The notes under the pieces were generated by a model. That model worked only from the letters and a program-made list of their open reading frames with translations, searched no databases and was not told where the DNA came from. From an uncultured Flavobacterium sp. (lineage in GTDB: Bacteria; Bacteroidota; Bacteroidia; Flavobacteriales; Flavobacteriaceae): a stretch of DNA of 64,000 nt. Below are positions 43,528 through 51,691 of this stretch, one piece after another. Position 1 is the first letter of the stretch, and each line of letters starts with the position of its first letter. The stretch spans positions 1,922,001-1,986,000 of the forward strand of contig NZ_OX638201.1 of the NCBI RefSeq assembly GCF_951805225.1. The letters run 5' to 3'. The position numbers and the translations under genes were made by a program.

Positions 43528-43994
43528 TATCGATGAGATGTTCCGATGGAACATTAAAACCATTATTTCCAATTATATTGATACCGATGAAACATTTCTA
43601 TAGAAACAAACATTCAAATACAGGTTGTTCCATCGGAACATCTCATTGGTAGAAAAAAAATATTTATTTTTCGATATCGTTCCGGAGGGACGATTGAAAT
43701 CGGACAATGTTTTTTTTATATATTGTCCCCATGAAATGTTCCGATGGAACATTAAAACTGTTATTTTTTTATTGTCTACTACCAATGAGTTGTTCCGATG
43801 GAACATTTTTTTATGCGAATGTCTAGATTACTATTTTCTTTGTAAATAAATCAATCAAAACTGCAAAAATTTCAAATATAATATCTTCCCCAAAAGATTT
43901 AAATATATCTAATTAAGACAAACTACAATTATTAGAAATCTTATTACATGTAACAAATTTTAAAAAATACCGACTTATAAAAAAACCAAAAGCT
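43528..43994. other. 467-bp gap, mostly palindromic repeats
   Basis: The part to 43815 is the REP-like cluster. The remainder (43816-43994) is AT-rich upstream DNA of the DUF6326-like gene, without a recognisable promoter. Reading frames in the repeats translate to MFHRN-type peptides and are not genes. Confidence 0.7.
43540..43804. repeat. Right flanking REP-like palindromes
   Basis: Copies of GTTCCGATGGAAC or its complement at 43540-43552, 43627-43639, 43738-43750 and 43792-43804, each with CATCTCATTGGT- or ATGAGNTGTTCC-type flanks, plus a GTTCCGGAGGGAC hairpin near 43680. Orientation alternates, forming a BIME-like cluster. Confidence 0.88.
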
Positions 43995-44420
43995 ATGGAT
44001 ACGAAACCAAATACCAACTTGAAAGATTTTGAAGTTAATATCAAAGTTAAACTTGCTTTTCTCTGGACATCAGTAACCTTATGTTATTTATATGGAGATT
44101 ATTTTGAATTGTATGTGCCCAAAAAAACGGCGGGACTTGTAAGCGGAGACAATTTGCTTGACAATCCTGTAAAATTATTTATGGCAGCAGTTTTACTTGC
44201 CATTCCGGCGGTGATGGTGTTTTTTTCTATTCTGTTGAAACCAAAAATTAATAGATTTCTAAATATCTTATTTGGAGTTTTCTATACTTTAATTATGGTT
44301 TTAATTGCTTTTACTTCGCTAACGCCATGGAGAAGTTTTTATGTTTTTCTGGCTCTTCTGGAAAGTTTAATTACACTTCTGATTGTGTTTTATGCCTGGA
44401 AATGGCCTAGAGAATTGTAA
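43995..44420 (+). CDS. DUF6326-like membrane protein
   Basis: A 141-residue protein with four predicted membrane helices (about 22-40, 64-86, 93-112, 117-135). The N-terminal block VNIKVKLAFLWTSVTLCYLYGDYFELY and the LLKPKINRFLNILFGVFYT loop are what I remember of the DUF6326 family, so the name is from memory. Function unknown. The next gene, an XRE regulator, is convergent with a 5-bp gap. Confidence 0.75.
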   Translation: MDTKPNTNLKDFEVNIKVKLAFLWTSVTLCYLYGDYFELYVPKKTAGLVSGDNLLDNPVKLFMAAVLLAIPAVMVFFSILLKPKINRFLNILFGVFYTLIMVLIAFTSLTPWRSFYVFLALLESLITLLIVFYAWKWPREL

Positions 44421-44425
44421 TAAAT

Positions 44426-44812
44426 TCAGATTTCTCCAAATTTATCTTTATATCGTTCCAGTTCTGCTTCTGTTTTATGAAGAAGTTTTTCGAGGAGCTT
44501 TATTTTATCTTCGTAGAGAACTTTTAACGTTGTGGTATTTTCGGTGTTAATCAGAATGCTTCCGTTGTTGTTTCCGATAACTTTATTGAAATTTCCGAAA
44601 TATCGCTGACCATCAAAACTTAGAATATCTTCGACGCTGACTTCTAAAATTCGGGCAATTTCGACCAGCTTTACATAGGATAAAATGGTTTTTCCTTTTT
44701 CAATTTTGCTATAACCTGCCTGAGTAACGCCAAGTTGTTCTGCCATGTATTCTTGTGTGTAATTTTTGAGCTCTCTGATACTTTTAATTTTATTTTTTAT
44801 AGAAGTAGACAT
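44426..44812 (-). CDS. XRE-family HTH regulator
   Basis: A 128-residue regulator; the start at 44812 (MSTSIKNKIKSIREL) is preferred to 44860. The helix-turn-helix lies at about residues 8-62 (LKNYTQEYMAEQLGVTQAGYSKIEKGKTILSY is the characteristic core). A short variable region and a C-terminal coiled coil (about 95-125, LEKLLHKTEAELERYK) probably support dimerisation. It may control the small-protein genes upstream or an unlinked target; no phage genes are nearby. Confidence 0.93.
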   Translation of the reverse strand: MSTSIKNKIKSIRELKNYTQEYMAEQLGVTQAGYSKIEKGKTILSYVKLVEIARILEVSVEDILSFDGQRYFGNFNKVIGNNNGSILINTENTTTLKVLYEDKIKLLEKLLHKTEAELERYKDKFGEI

Positions 44813-44940
44813 ATTTTTTGGTTTGGGGGATGTAGAATAGACAAAACAACTCAATATCAAAATCTGATATTACAGCAGTTCCATCTTGAATTGTATGCTA
44901 AAACTATTTCACTTGTAGGGAAATGAAATCGGGTATTTTG

Positions 44941-45030
44941 TTATTTTTTCTTTGCAATAATTACAAATCCATATATTACAGCAATAACAATGCATACCAA
45001 ATCATAATTGGAAATTGGAGGTAATAACAT
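44941..45030 (-). CDS. 29-residue putative small membrane protein
   Basis: A short frame from ATG at 45030 to TAA at 44941 encodes MLLPPISNYDLVCIVIAVIY then GFVIIAKKK: a single hydrophobic helix with a short polar N-terminus and a basic KKK end, a typical small transmembrane protein. It starts 19 bp after the stop of the upstream membrane-protein gene on the same strand. No homology can be tested here, and small AT-rich frames can arise by chance. Confidence 0.4.
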   Translation of the reverse strand: MLLPPISNYDLVCIVIAVIYGFVIIAKKK

Positions 45031-45049
45031 TTAGTAAAATTTTAGTAGA

Positions 45050-45454
45050 TTAGGCAGTTTTCTTTATCATTCGATCAAACTGTAGGTTCAAGTATTGATC
45101 TATTTGCCTGCCTATGAGATTCCGGTCTTCGGCTTTGATTTTGATTGAAATTTCTTTTTGATAAATATCCCGAACCAAAACGAAATATTCAAATTCTGTG
45201 CGATCATTAAATCTTAAAATGATAAGAAATGTATAACACAATAAGGTTGGAATGATATAATAAACGTCGATTATATCCGAAAAAATCATGCAATAATAAG
45301 CTATCGCGGTGACGAGAATAAAGATGGCATTGACGAGAAAATACGTTTTCTTTTTTCGGGATATACCAAGTTCAATTATTTCATCAAAAGAATATTGCCA
45401 TTGATTTTTGCCATAACAAAAATGGACTTGATTTGGGGTAAGAGTAATGAACAT
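45050..45454 (-). CDS. Small membrane protein, PH-domain-like
   Basis: A 134-residue protein with two predicted membrane helices (about 39-58 and 65-82) between a short N-terminal beta-rich segment (MFITLTPNQVHFCYGKNQWQYSFDEIIELGI) and a C-terminal cytoplasmic part. The layout resembles small bacterial PH-like membrane proteins, but I do not recognise a named family. It may form an operon with the 29-residue frame downstream. Confidence 0.65.
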   Translation of the reverse strand: MFITLTPNQVHFCYGKNQWQYSFDEIIELGISRKKKTYFLVNAIFILVTAIAYYCMIFSDIIDVYYIIPTLLCYTFLIILRFNDRTEFEYFVLVRDIYQKEISIKIKAEDRNLIGRQIDQYLNLQFDRMIKKTA

Positions 45455-45923
45455 AATAAATAGTAGGTAAAAACAATTTAGGGATTTGTTTAAGGAATAT
45501 TGCAGTTTTTTGAATGCAATAAACTCTCTTCCGCAATATTACGCAATAACTTCTTTTTTTTCTTACAACACATCTCATAGAATATAACTAAAAGTTATAA
45601 TTAAATCCTAATTACAATTTAAAACCTATCATAGTTAGATTTTCATAAAACAAGTCTTACTTTTTAGTTTTTTCGATGTTTATCTTAAATATTTTTTACT
45701 GGAGAAATAATTTCTGACAATTAAATAAAGAACTCAATTTCCTAAAAAATCCTTCAATACCAAAATATTTAAAAGATTACAATATAATCAACTGAGAATT
45801 ATAGAAATAGAAACACATATTTTGTAATATTTTGCGTAAATTACTGGGGTAAATTAGCAAATGTAAAAGCCTGTAAAATTAAGTTCGAAAATAAGCCACA
45901 AAAACTACTTAAAATAAAATATC
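45455..45923. other. 469-bp AT-rich divergent gap
   Basis: Between the minus-strand membrane-protein gene and the plus-strand acidic-protein gene. No convincing -33/-7 promoter, repeat or gene was found on either strand. Confidence 0.6.
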
Positions 45924-46262
45924 ATGGAAAAGCTAAACAACCAGAATTATCGCGATTATAGTGATCTTGATACTCTTATCGAAAAGGAAAACAACTATGC
46001 TGACAACATTTTTAATGAAGAAGAGCAATTGATAACTGACATTAATCATGAAACAAATGATTATAACAGAAACGAAAATACTCCAAATGAAGAAGCGATC
46101 ATAAATGGCGAGGAACAAATCACAAATGACGAAGATTCAGAAAATGTGGATAACACTTTAGAAAAAGACGGTGATCTCGACGATGATGATTCTGAGGATG
46201 AAGATGATTCTGATGAGATATCTCACGATCCTTTTCCGAGTCTTGAACCTGGAAATTTCTAA
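45924..46262 (+). CDS. Highly acidic small protein
   Basis: A 112-residue protein without a signal peptide or membrane segment, rich in Asp, Glu and Asn. The C-terminal third is almost purely acidic (DGDLDDDDSEDEDDSDE) before a short DPFPSLEPGNF tail. It is probably disordered. I do not recognise the family. It is followed by an imperfect hairpin (46288-46314) and two small membrane-protein genes on the same strand. Confidence 0.65.
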   Translation: MEKLNNQNYRDYSDLDTLIEKENNYADNIFNEEEQLITDINHETNDYNRNENTPNEEAIINGEEQITNDEDSENVDNTLEKDGDLDDDDSEDEDDSDEISHDPFPSLEPGNF

Positions 46263-46287
46263 AAAATAGCACCCTGTAGAAACAGAT

Positions 46288-46314
46288 AACTGCTAAGAAT
46301 TATTCTTGGCAGTT
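46288..46314 (+). terminator. Possible weak terminator hairpin
   Basis: Imperfect inverted repeat AACTGCTAAGAAT / ATTCTTGGCAGTT 25 bp after the acidic-protein gene; the T tract after it is poor. Confidence 0.4.
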
Positions 46315-46451
46315 ACCTGCTTTTGATTATAATCGGCATGAAATTCTATAAGAAAAAATTAAAACTATATAATTTTTCTTCTTCGGATTACCGTAATTTT
46401 AAATTATCAGTTTTAAAGAAATTAAACTGATTTTAGAAAATGCAGTAACAT

Positions 46452-46850
46452 ATGGATATAACAATTCAAATCATCTGGCTTTTTGTTCTCGCTATTCCAA
46501 TTGCTTGTATAAGTTGGACGGTTACGCATGAAGAAATTTTTAAAGAACCTCGAGAATGGTGCATTAAACATTCTAAAAACGAAAAGACAATTCTTGGCAG
46601 AAAGGCATTTTATCTCTTTACTTGTGAGTACTGTTTTAGCCATTATGTCACAATTGCATTTTTGGTTCTTTGTAATTATAAACTTTTCTTAAATGATTGG
46701 CGCGGCTATATTTTGGCAGGATTTTCGCTTGTTTTTATAGCAAATGTCTATATGAGCCTTTTTGCATTATTAAGACAAGCTATAAAAAAAGAAAAAGTCG
46801 AAATTGAAAAAATCGAACAAGAAACTGATACTGAAAAGCTATCTAAATAA
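46452..46850 (+). CDS. Small membrane protein with a CxxC motif
   Basis: A 132-residue protein with an N-terminal helix (about 4-24), two more helices (about 64-82 and 88-110) and a charged, helical C-terminal tail (KKEKVEIEKIEQETDTEKL). The LFTCEYCFSHYVT segment (CxxC followed by H) just before the second helix is reminiscent of the CPYC-type motif of DUF1360 membrane proteins; this is a weak resemblance. Function unknown. The next gene starts 30 bp downstream. Confidence 0.7.
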   Translation: MDITIQIIWLFVLAIPIACISWTVTHEEIFKEPREWCIKHSKNEKTILGRKAFYLFTCEYCFSHYVTIAFLVLCNYKLFLNDWRGYILAGFSLVFIANVYMSLFALLRQAIKKEKVEIEKIEQETDTEKLSK

Positions 46851-46880
46851 TAAAGTATAACAAACAAAATTCAAAAAATC

Positions 46881-47156
46881 ATGGAAAATTTAAATTTCAT
46901 AGACCCTCTACTTCACGGAATTACTCCTGAAAAATCGAAAATGCCAAATCTAACTACAAAACAATTGCTTTTTGCCGGAGTAGGTTCACTTATTGCAAGT
47001 GCCGTTCTTAAAAAAGCAGGACAAAATAAAACAGCTGCAGTTGTTGGCAGTCTTGCATTGCCTTTAATAGCTTCGGCTTGTTACAAACAATATTCTAAAG
47101 TTTCGAAAGCAAAAAGCGAAATCAATGACAGTAGTGGTATTGAATACAATCACTAA
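46881..47156 (+). CDS. Small protein with hydrophobic segments
   Basis: A 91-residue protein with two short hydrophobic stretches (about 28-44 and 51-68: LLFAGVGSLIASAVL and AAVVGSLALPLIASACY), suggestive of a small membrane-associated hairpin, and a polar C-terminal tail. Not recognised. Close spacing suggests co-transcription with the upstream CxxC membrane protein. Confidence 0.65.
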   Translation: MENLNFIDPLLHGITPEKSKMPNLTTKQLLFAGVGSLIASAVLKKAGQNKTAAVVGSLALPLIASACYKQYSKVSKAKSEINDSSGIEYNH

Positions 47157-47235
47157 TTTTTTGTTTCAGGTTTAAAAAATTTGTTTCAAGTTTCAGGTTT
47201 TCTTTGTTTGAAGATTACCTTTATCTAAAAAAATA

Positions 47236-47295
47236 AGCCACGAATTCACGAATACTTCTACATAATAGTAGACAATCATTCGTGAATTCGTGGCT
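47236..47295. repeat. Family I palindrome, copy 2
   Basis: Perfect 18-bp arms AGCCACGAATTCACGAAT at 47236-47253 and 47278-47295, flanked by a wider imperfect inverted repeat (TTGTTTCAAGTTTCAGG side near 47180-47210 and CAAACAAAGAAAACTTGAAA near 47357-47376). It separates the small-protein gene from the convergent SpoIIAA-like gene. Confidence 0.87.
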
Positions 47296-47383
47296 ATTTT
47301 TTTCATCAGAATTCAACCTGAAACCTGACCCGAGGCTTAAAGCCGAATTGGCGAAGCAAACAAAGAAAACTTGAAACGAGCTT

Positions 47384-47758
47384 TTAAGAGATATTTATAT
47401 TTCCTTCGACCCAATTTAAAGCTTTGTTGAAAGCTTCTTTTTTAAAGCCGTGAAATTCTCCCGGAACTACATAACTAAATCCGTTTGTGAAGGAAATTAT
47501 TTCATCAGAATCTGTAATTATGGCGGCACGATTCCATTTTCCAAGATGTTTAAGTCCTAATAATGCATCTTGCAACCATGCACCCGAAGTAAAGTTTTCT
47601 AAATCAGTATCCAAAACCAATAAAAAATTAATCTCATTAGTCTGTTTTACCAAATGTTCTACTGCGGGAACAACTACAGTTAAAAAATCTTCTGTTGTTA
47701 CTTCTGCCAATGCTCTAAATGCTACAATATTATCTGTTGTGTCGATTTGATGTATCAT
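47384..47758 (-). CDS. SpoIIAA-like (STAS-fold) protein
   Basis: A 124-residue cytoplasmic protein; the start at 47758 (MIHQIDTTDNIVAFRALAEV) is preferred to 47827. The pattern of a hydrophobic strand, LLVLDTDLENFTSGAWLQDAL and WNRAAIITDSDEI matches the SpoIIAA-like family (PF11964), which has the STAS fold but no sporulation role in these bacteria. A -7-like TATTTTTG lies upstream at 47825-47832 on the minus strand. Single-gene unit, function unknown. Confidence 0.85.
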   Translation of the reverse strand: MIHQIDTTDNIVAFRALAEVTTEDFLTVVVPAVEHLVKQTNEINFLLVLDTDLENFTSGAWLQDALLGLKHLGKWNRAAIITDSDEIISFTNGFSYVVPGEFHGFKKEAFNKALNWVEGNINIS

Positions 47759-48034
47759 GATATTTCTATTTTGAATGTTATTAATATCGGGTTTGTGATT
47801 TTTAGTTTTCACCGAAATTCCTATCAAAAATACCTATAGAATAGTGTTTAGGTATTATATCATCTCTTTGTATTATTATAAAATAACTACCTGCTTTTTA
47901 AGATGCTGATTTACTGAAGCTCTAAGGTGCTAAGTTCTCGATTTACTTTGTAAACTAATTTTGTTTTGCTAGATATTTTAACATACTAAGTTACTGATAA
48001 TCTGCGAGTATTAAACTCTTATAGAGCATGTTTT

Positions 48035-48817
48035 TTATAAACCACCGTTTCCTTCATCAACAGATTTTTTGGTTCGTTGGAAGGATTTTATAAGATCTGG
48101 AAGAAAATTATTAAAAATGAGTTTTACCTGTACTGCATTAACGAATTTATTGGTGTCTTTTCTTGGCATGATTTCGTTATTATAAGAAGCCTCAACAATA
48201 AAATCTTTAATAAATTCATAACCCAATCCAAGTGTAAGCCTGTTTCTGTCAAAATTTTCGGGACCTCCTACTTGGCTGTCCGTTTTAAAAAAAACTTCTT
48301 CGGAAGCAAACGAATACAATACGCCTTTGTGAATTTTAAGATCTGTAATAGGATAAACTGCTTTGACCTGAAGCCGAAGTCGTTCTACTGCTTCAAAATA
48401 ACCGTCGTCGTTATGCAAATGCCGATCTTCAAGTCGGAATCTTAAATTTACTTTTATCCTGTAATCTTTCAATAAACTATAGCTTACCTGCAATGCTGAT
48501 CGCCATTCGGGTGCTTCAGTCTGATTTAGCTCCGGTACATTTTTATTCGAATAGTAAGCATAAAATATAGACATTTTCCATCGGTCACCGGGATAATAAT
48601 GTGCCCAGCCTCGAAGATATGTTTGTGTAATATCATGAAAAACAGCTTTATCTTCCGGCGTACTGCTCGAAGTAAATCCTGCATCTAATTCGACTACCCA
48701 ATTTTGGCTTAAATCTTTTGTAAATGCATATTCGTTCCAAAACTGATTTAGATTATCCGTTTGCGATTTTACAATTGTGGTATATACCAGTAAGAGAACA
48801 TAAATACTATATTTCAT
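48035..48817 (-). CDS. DUF2490 outer-membrane barrel protein
   Basis: A 260-residue protein with a signal peptide (MKYSIYVLLLVYTTIVKSQ) and alternating beta strands through its length, recognisable as DUF2490 (FWNEYAFTKDLSQNWVVELDAG, RFRLEDRHLHND). Members are predicted outer-membrane barrels of unknown function. It ends with a charged tail (RTKKSVDEGNGGL), longer than the usual terminal strand. Single-gene unit beside another barrel protein. Confidence 0.88.
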   Translation of the reverse strand: MKYSIYVLLLVYTTIVKSQTDNLNQFWNEYAFTKDLSQNWVVELDAGFTSSSTPEDKAVFHDITQTYLRGWAHYYPGDRWKMSIFYAYYSNKNVPELNQTEAPEWRSALQVSYSLLKDYRIKVNLRFRLEDRHLHNDDGYFEAVERLRLQVKAVYPITDLKIHKGVLYSFASEEVFFKTDSQVGGPENFDRNRLTLGLGYEFIKDFIVEASYNNEIMPRKDTNKFVNAVQVKLIFNNFLPDLIKSFQRTKKSVDEGNGGL

Positions 48818-48969
48818 GCTTTATGTGTTGCTTGTGTTGCGATTGAATTTGTTTTTGTTTGCACAAATCTTACTATTACCGGTATTCAAGAAAGCGAAAA
48901 CACAAATGAATGCATTTTCGCTTTTGATCTTTATTTTATCAATAATTGAAGTTTTTTATCGAAAGTTCT

Positions 48970-49617
48970 TTACTTGCTAAAATCGTAACTTAAAGAAGCT
49001 CCAAGTCCAAATTGAAATGTCGACACATAATCATTAACTGCTACAGGTCCATAATAGTAAGTCCAATAATAATCATATCCAACAGCAGCCGACATAGATT
49101 GCAAATAAGCATGTAGGTTTATTGATAATGGTGAACTGGTTTTGATTTTTACACCTCCTTTAAGTTCCCAGGCAAAATAAGTTCCACTGCCGCTTTTTGG
49201 TGTTTCAAGAATCGCAACACCGGCACCAGCACCTAAAAATGGTCGGACTTGTTGTGAGCTATCCATAAAATAATAGGTATAATCAGCTAAAACATAGTTT
49301 ATAGCTCCTTTATCGTCTCCTGCATTAAGTTGAGTTCCAGGAGTAATACCACCAGTTAATGCAGTCTTTGTGTAAAGAGGCATATTTGTATCAAGTCTGT
49401 TATATTTTAATTCGATAGAAGCGTTATCCATTATAAAATATTCCAAGCCTAAACCATATTCAAAACCATCTTCGACACGTGCGTATGAATCATCAAAATC
49501 TACTCTGTCCGAAAAGGTATAACCTCCGTACAAATTAAGCAAAAATGCTCCTGAACTTTGAGCTGACATTGCCAGCGAGAAGAAAAAAACAACGAATAAT
49601 AAATGATTCTTTTTCAT
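48970..49617 (-). CDS. Outer-membrane beta-barrel protein (OmpW/OmpX-like)
   Basis: A 215-residue protein; the start at 49617 (MKKNHLLFVVFFFSLAMSAQ) gives a clean signal peptide, whereas the frame extends upstream to 49662. Alternating strands, Gly/Tyr-rich turns (GLGLEYFIMDN, FLGAGAGVAIL) and a terminal aromatic residue region (SYDFSK) fit an eight-stranded barrel. It may be a porin or sensor; the substrate is unknown. Confidence 0.87.
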   Translation of the reverse strand: MKKNHLLFVVFFFSLAMSAQSSGAFLLNLYGGYTFSDRVDFDDSYARVEDGFEYGLGLEYFIMDNASIELKYNRLDTNMPLYTKTALTGGITPGTQLNAGDDKGAINYVLADYTYYFMDSSQQVRPFLGAGAGVAILETPKSGSGTYFAWELKGGVKIKTSSPLSINLHAYLQSMSAAVGYDYYWTYYYGPVAVNDYVSTFQFGLGASLSYDFSK

Positions 49618-49863
49618 AATTTGATTTTTTTTAATGGGTTTCCAATTTTGCCACAGCAGCAAGATGTTTTATATTATAAATTTTACCTTACAATATTTTT
49701 CAAATTGCCAGATATAGCTTTGATTTTACATTTTTCCAAAATTATCCAAAATGAAAATAAAAATCTTTGAGATACAGCCGTTTAATGGTTGCAAATTAGA
49801 ATTTGAAACCAATTCTTCTAAGGTTCTAAGGTACTTAGGTTCTGAATTACCAATAAAAAAAAA

Positions 49864-49885
49864 GCCTGCTTCTTTCGAAACAGGC
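49864..49885 (-). terminator. Terminator of the SusC/SusD operon
   Basis: On the minus strand GCCTGTTTC-GAAA-GAAGCAGGC followed by a long T run, 34 bp past the SusD stop. Confidence 0.9.
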
Positions 49886-49918
49886 AATTTGTAAAAAAAT
49901 AAAACTAACACAAAACTT

Positions 49919-51688
49919 TTAATTATATCCTTGATTTTGTTTAATTACCTTTTGATCGATAACCGTTTGCGGAATTGGAAATATTCTTCTGAAAGGTTGA
50001 GAAGCCGCTTTTGCAGTTCCTGCTAAATCAAATTTTCCAAAACGAATACTTTCTGGTCTTCTTTGTAATTCCCAGTACAATTCATAACCTAATTCTTTAT
50101 ATAACTGCTCTGAGTCTAAAGTAGTAAGTGCTTTTCCCGGAGCGTTTCCAAATAATGATTCTCTTTTTCTGCTTGTACGCAATTTGTTAAGATCGATCAT
50201 GGCTAAACCAGCGCTTCCTTTTCTAAAATAAGCTTCAGCTCTCATCGCATAAACTCCACCTAAACGAAATAACGGAATATCAACATTACTGTTACCGTTT
50301 CCACCTTCCGGATCAAATTCGTATTTAAAAACACGAGCTCCCTGATTGATTTCGTTTTGAGCAAAAACAGATTTCGTAGGATCTGCAAATGTCAATGATG
50401 GTGTAAAATTCATTCTGGTAGTCGTGCTTTTTTCCATAAATAATGGAGAAACTTTTATACGATTACCTGCCATTTCAAGAGATCCTGAAGGCAATAATAT
50501 AGGACCATATTGAAGCCCAGCCTGAATACCTCTGTTAAAATGGAACCAAGGCAATCCCGGACTACTTTTAGGTACAATGTCTGTTGCAGGAACACTTACA
50601 TCTGTACCATCATTCATAAACCATGTACCATCAGCATATTGATAATGTTGTTCAAATCTTGGATCGTCATGATTTCCATCCCAAGATGCGTAGAACTCCG
50701 GAGTTGTACAAGCAGCATTTGTTCCTCTGTTTGCGGCAGATGTTCTCTGGTTACGTTCCATACATACATAAGCAAAACTGTTAGAACCGTTACGGATGTA
50801 ATCTATCTTTTGAGAAATTGCAAAAATAAGTTCTGTACCATTCTCGTTTGTTCTTGCAAAGTTTTTGAAGAAATCACTTTCTAAACTGTATTTTCCTGAA
50901 TCGATCAATAATGATGTATAATAAATAACGCGATCCATATCTGTTCCAGTTCCGCTTACAGCAGCTTCATTAAAATTAAAAGCAGACGTAGCATTGAAAC
51001 GATCTTTAAAAACCGCACGATTCAAATACATATTCGCTAAAAAAGCATAAGCAGCTTGTTTAGTAAATCTTCCGTGGTGCGTTCTTTGCGTACCAATATC
51101 AGCCAAATCAGGGATTAGCGCTTCAACATCTTTTATTAACTGATCAATTTGAGTATCAGCTTTTAAAATTTGTAAAGGTGCTGTTGTACTCGATGGATCT
51201 CTATATGGTGCTTGTCCGAATAAATCTAATGTTGTGTAAGTATAAAAAGCTAAAAGCGCTTTTGATTCTGCCAAAAACAATGTCTTTTCCGGGAAAGTAC
51301 TGGCTTCTGCTGACCTAACTGCAGTCAAAGAACGAGTAATACCGTTATTCAATAAATCCCAATTCGAAACGATAATAGCATTCGTTGAACTCCATGTAAA
51401 TTCGTGCATATCTCTCCATTTTCCACCATCTCCCCAGTCACTTCCGCGAGTTGGCAAAATAGCTTCGTCAGTAGTATATTCCTGCATCGCAAAAACGGCT
51501 CCGTGATCTGTAAAAGTTCCGTCTCCAAGTCTGTCATAAGCAGCTGCAAGTGAACCTGCAGGATCTGAAACAGAATTTCCTGATTTCTCATCTAAAACAA
51601 CTTCATTTAAATCAGTACAACTGTTTAAGAGGATAATAAAAGAGAATAATGTTAAAGTTTTTATGCTAAAAAATGTCTTTGTCTTCAT
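49919..51688 (-). CDS. SusD/RagB-family surface lipoprotein
   Basis: Nutrient-binding lipoprotein that forms the lid of a SusC transporter. The 589-residue protein has a lipobox (LLNSC, Cys near residue 24), the helical TPR-like scaffold (SKALLAFYTYTTLDLFG and YAFLANMYLNRA are the standard landmarks) and a C-terminal RagB/SusD domain (LDSEQLYKELGYELYWELQRRPESIRFGKF, with FPIPQTVIDQ near the end). It starts 3 bp after the SusC gene. The ligand cannot be read from sequence; the neighbouring phospholipase and phosphoesterase suggest a phosphorus-containing substrate. Confidence 0.95.
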   Translation of the reverse strand: MKTKTFFSIKTLTLFSFIILLNSCTDLNEVVLDEKSGNSVSDPAGSLAAAYDRLGDGTFTDHGAVFAMQEYTTDEAILPTRGSDWGDGGKWRDMHEFTWSSTNAIIVSNWDLLNNGITRSLTAVRSAEASTFPEKTLFLAESKALLAFYTYTTLDLFGQAPYRDPSSTTAPLQILKADTQIDQLIKDVEALIPDLADIGTQRTHHGRFTKQAAYAFLANMYLNRAVFKDRFNATSAFNFNEAAVSGTGTDMDRVIYYTSLLIDSGKYSLESDFFKNFARTNENGTELIFAISQKIDYIRNGSNSFAYVCMERNQRTSAANRGTNAACTTPEFYASWDGNHDDPRFEQHYQYADGTWFMNDGTDVSVPATDIVPKSSPGLPWFHFNRGIQAGLQYGPILLPSGSLEMAGNRIKVSPLFMEKSTTTRMNFTPSLTFADPTKSVFAQNEINQGARVFKYEFDPEGGNGNSNVDIPLFRLGGVYAMRAEAYFRKGSAGLAMIDLNKLRTSRKRESLFGNAPGKALTTLDSEQLYKELGYELYWELQRRPESIRFGKFDLAGTAKAASQPFRRIFPIPQTVIDQKVIKQNQGYN

Positions 51689-51691
51689 GAT

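Noticed and set aside
43066..43572. Starting the transposase at 43572
   Set aside because: The extra 15 residues are encoded by a REP-like palindrome; the conserved N-terminus MANTYTQLHIQF begins at 43527.
43573..43849. Two frames encoding MFHRN-rich peptides beside the transposase
   Set aside because: The peptides are translations of the GTTCCGATGGAAC palindromes; no conserved protein signature.
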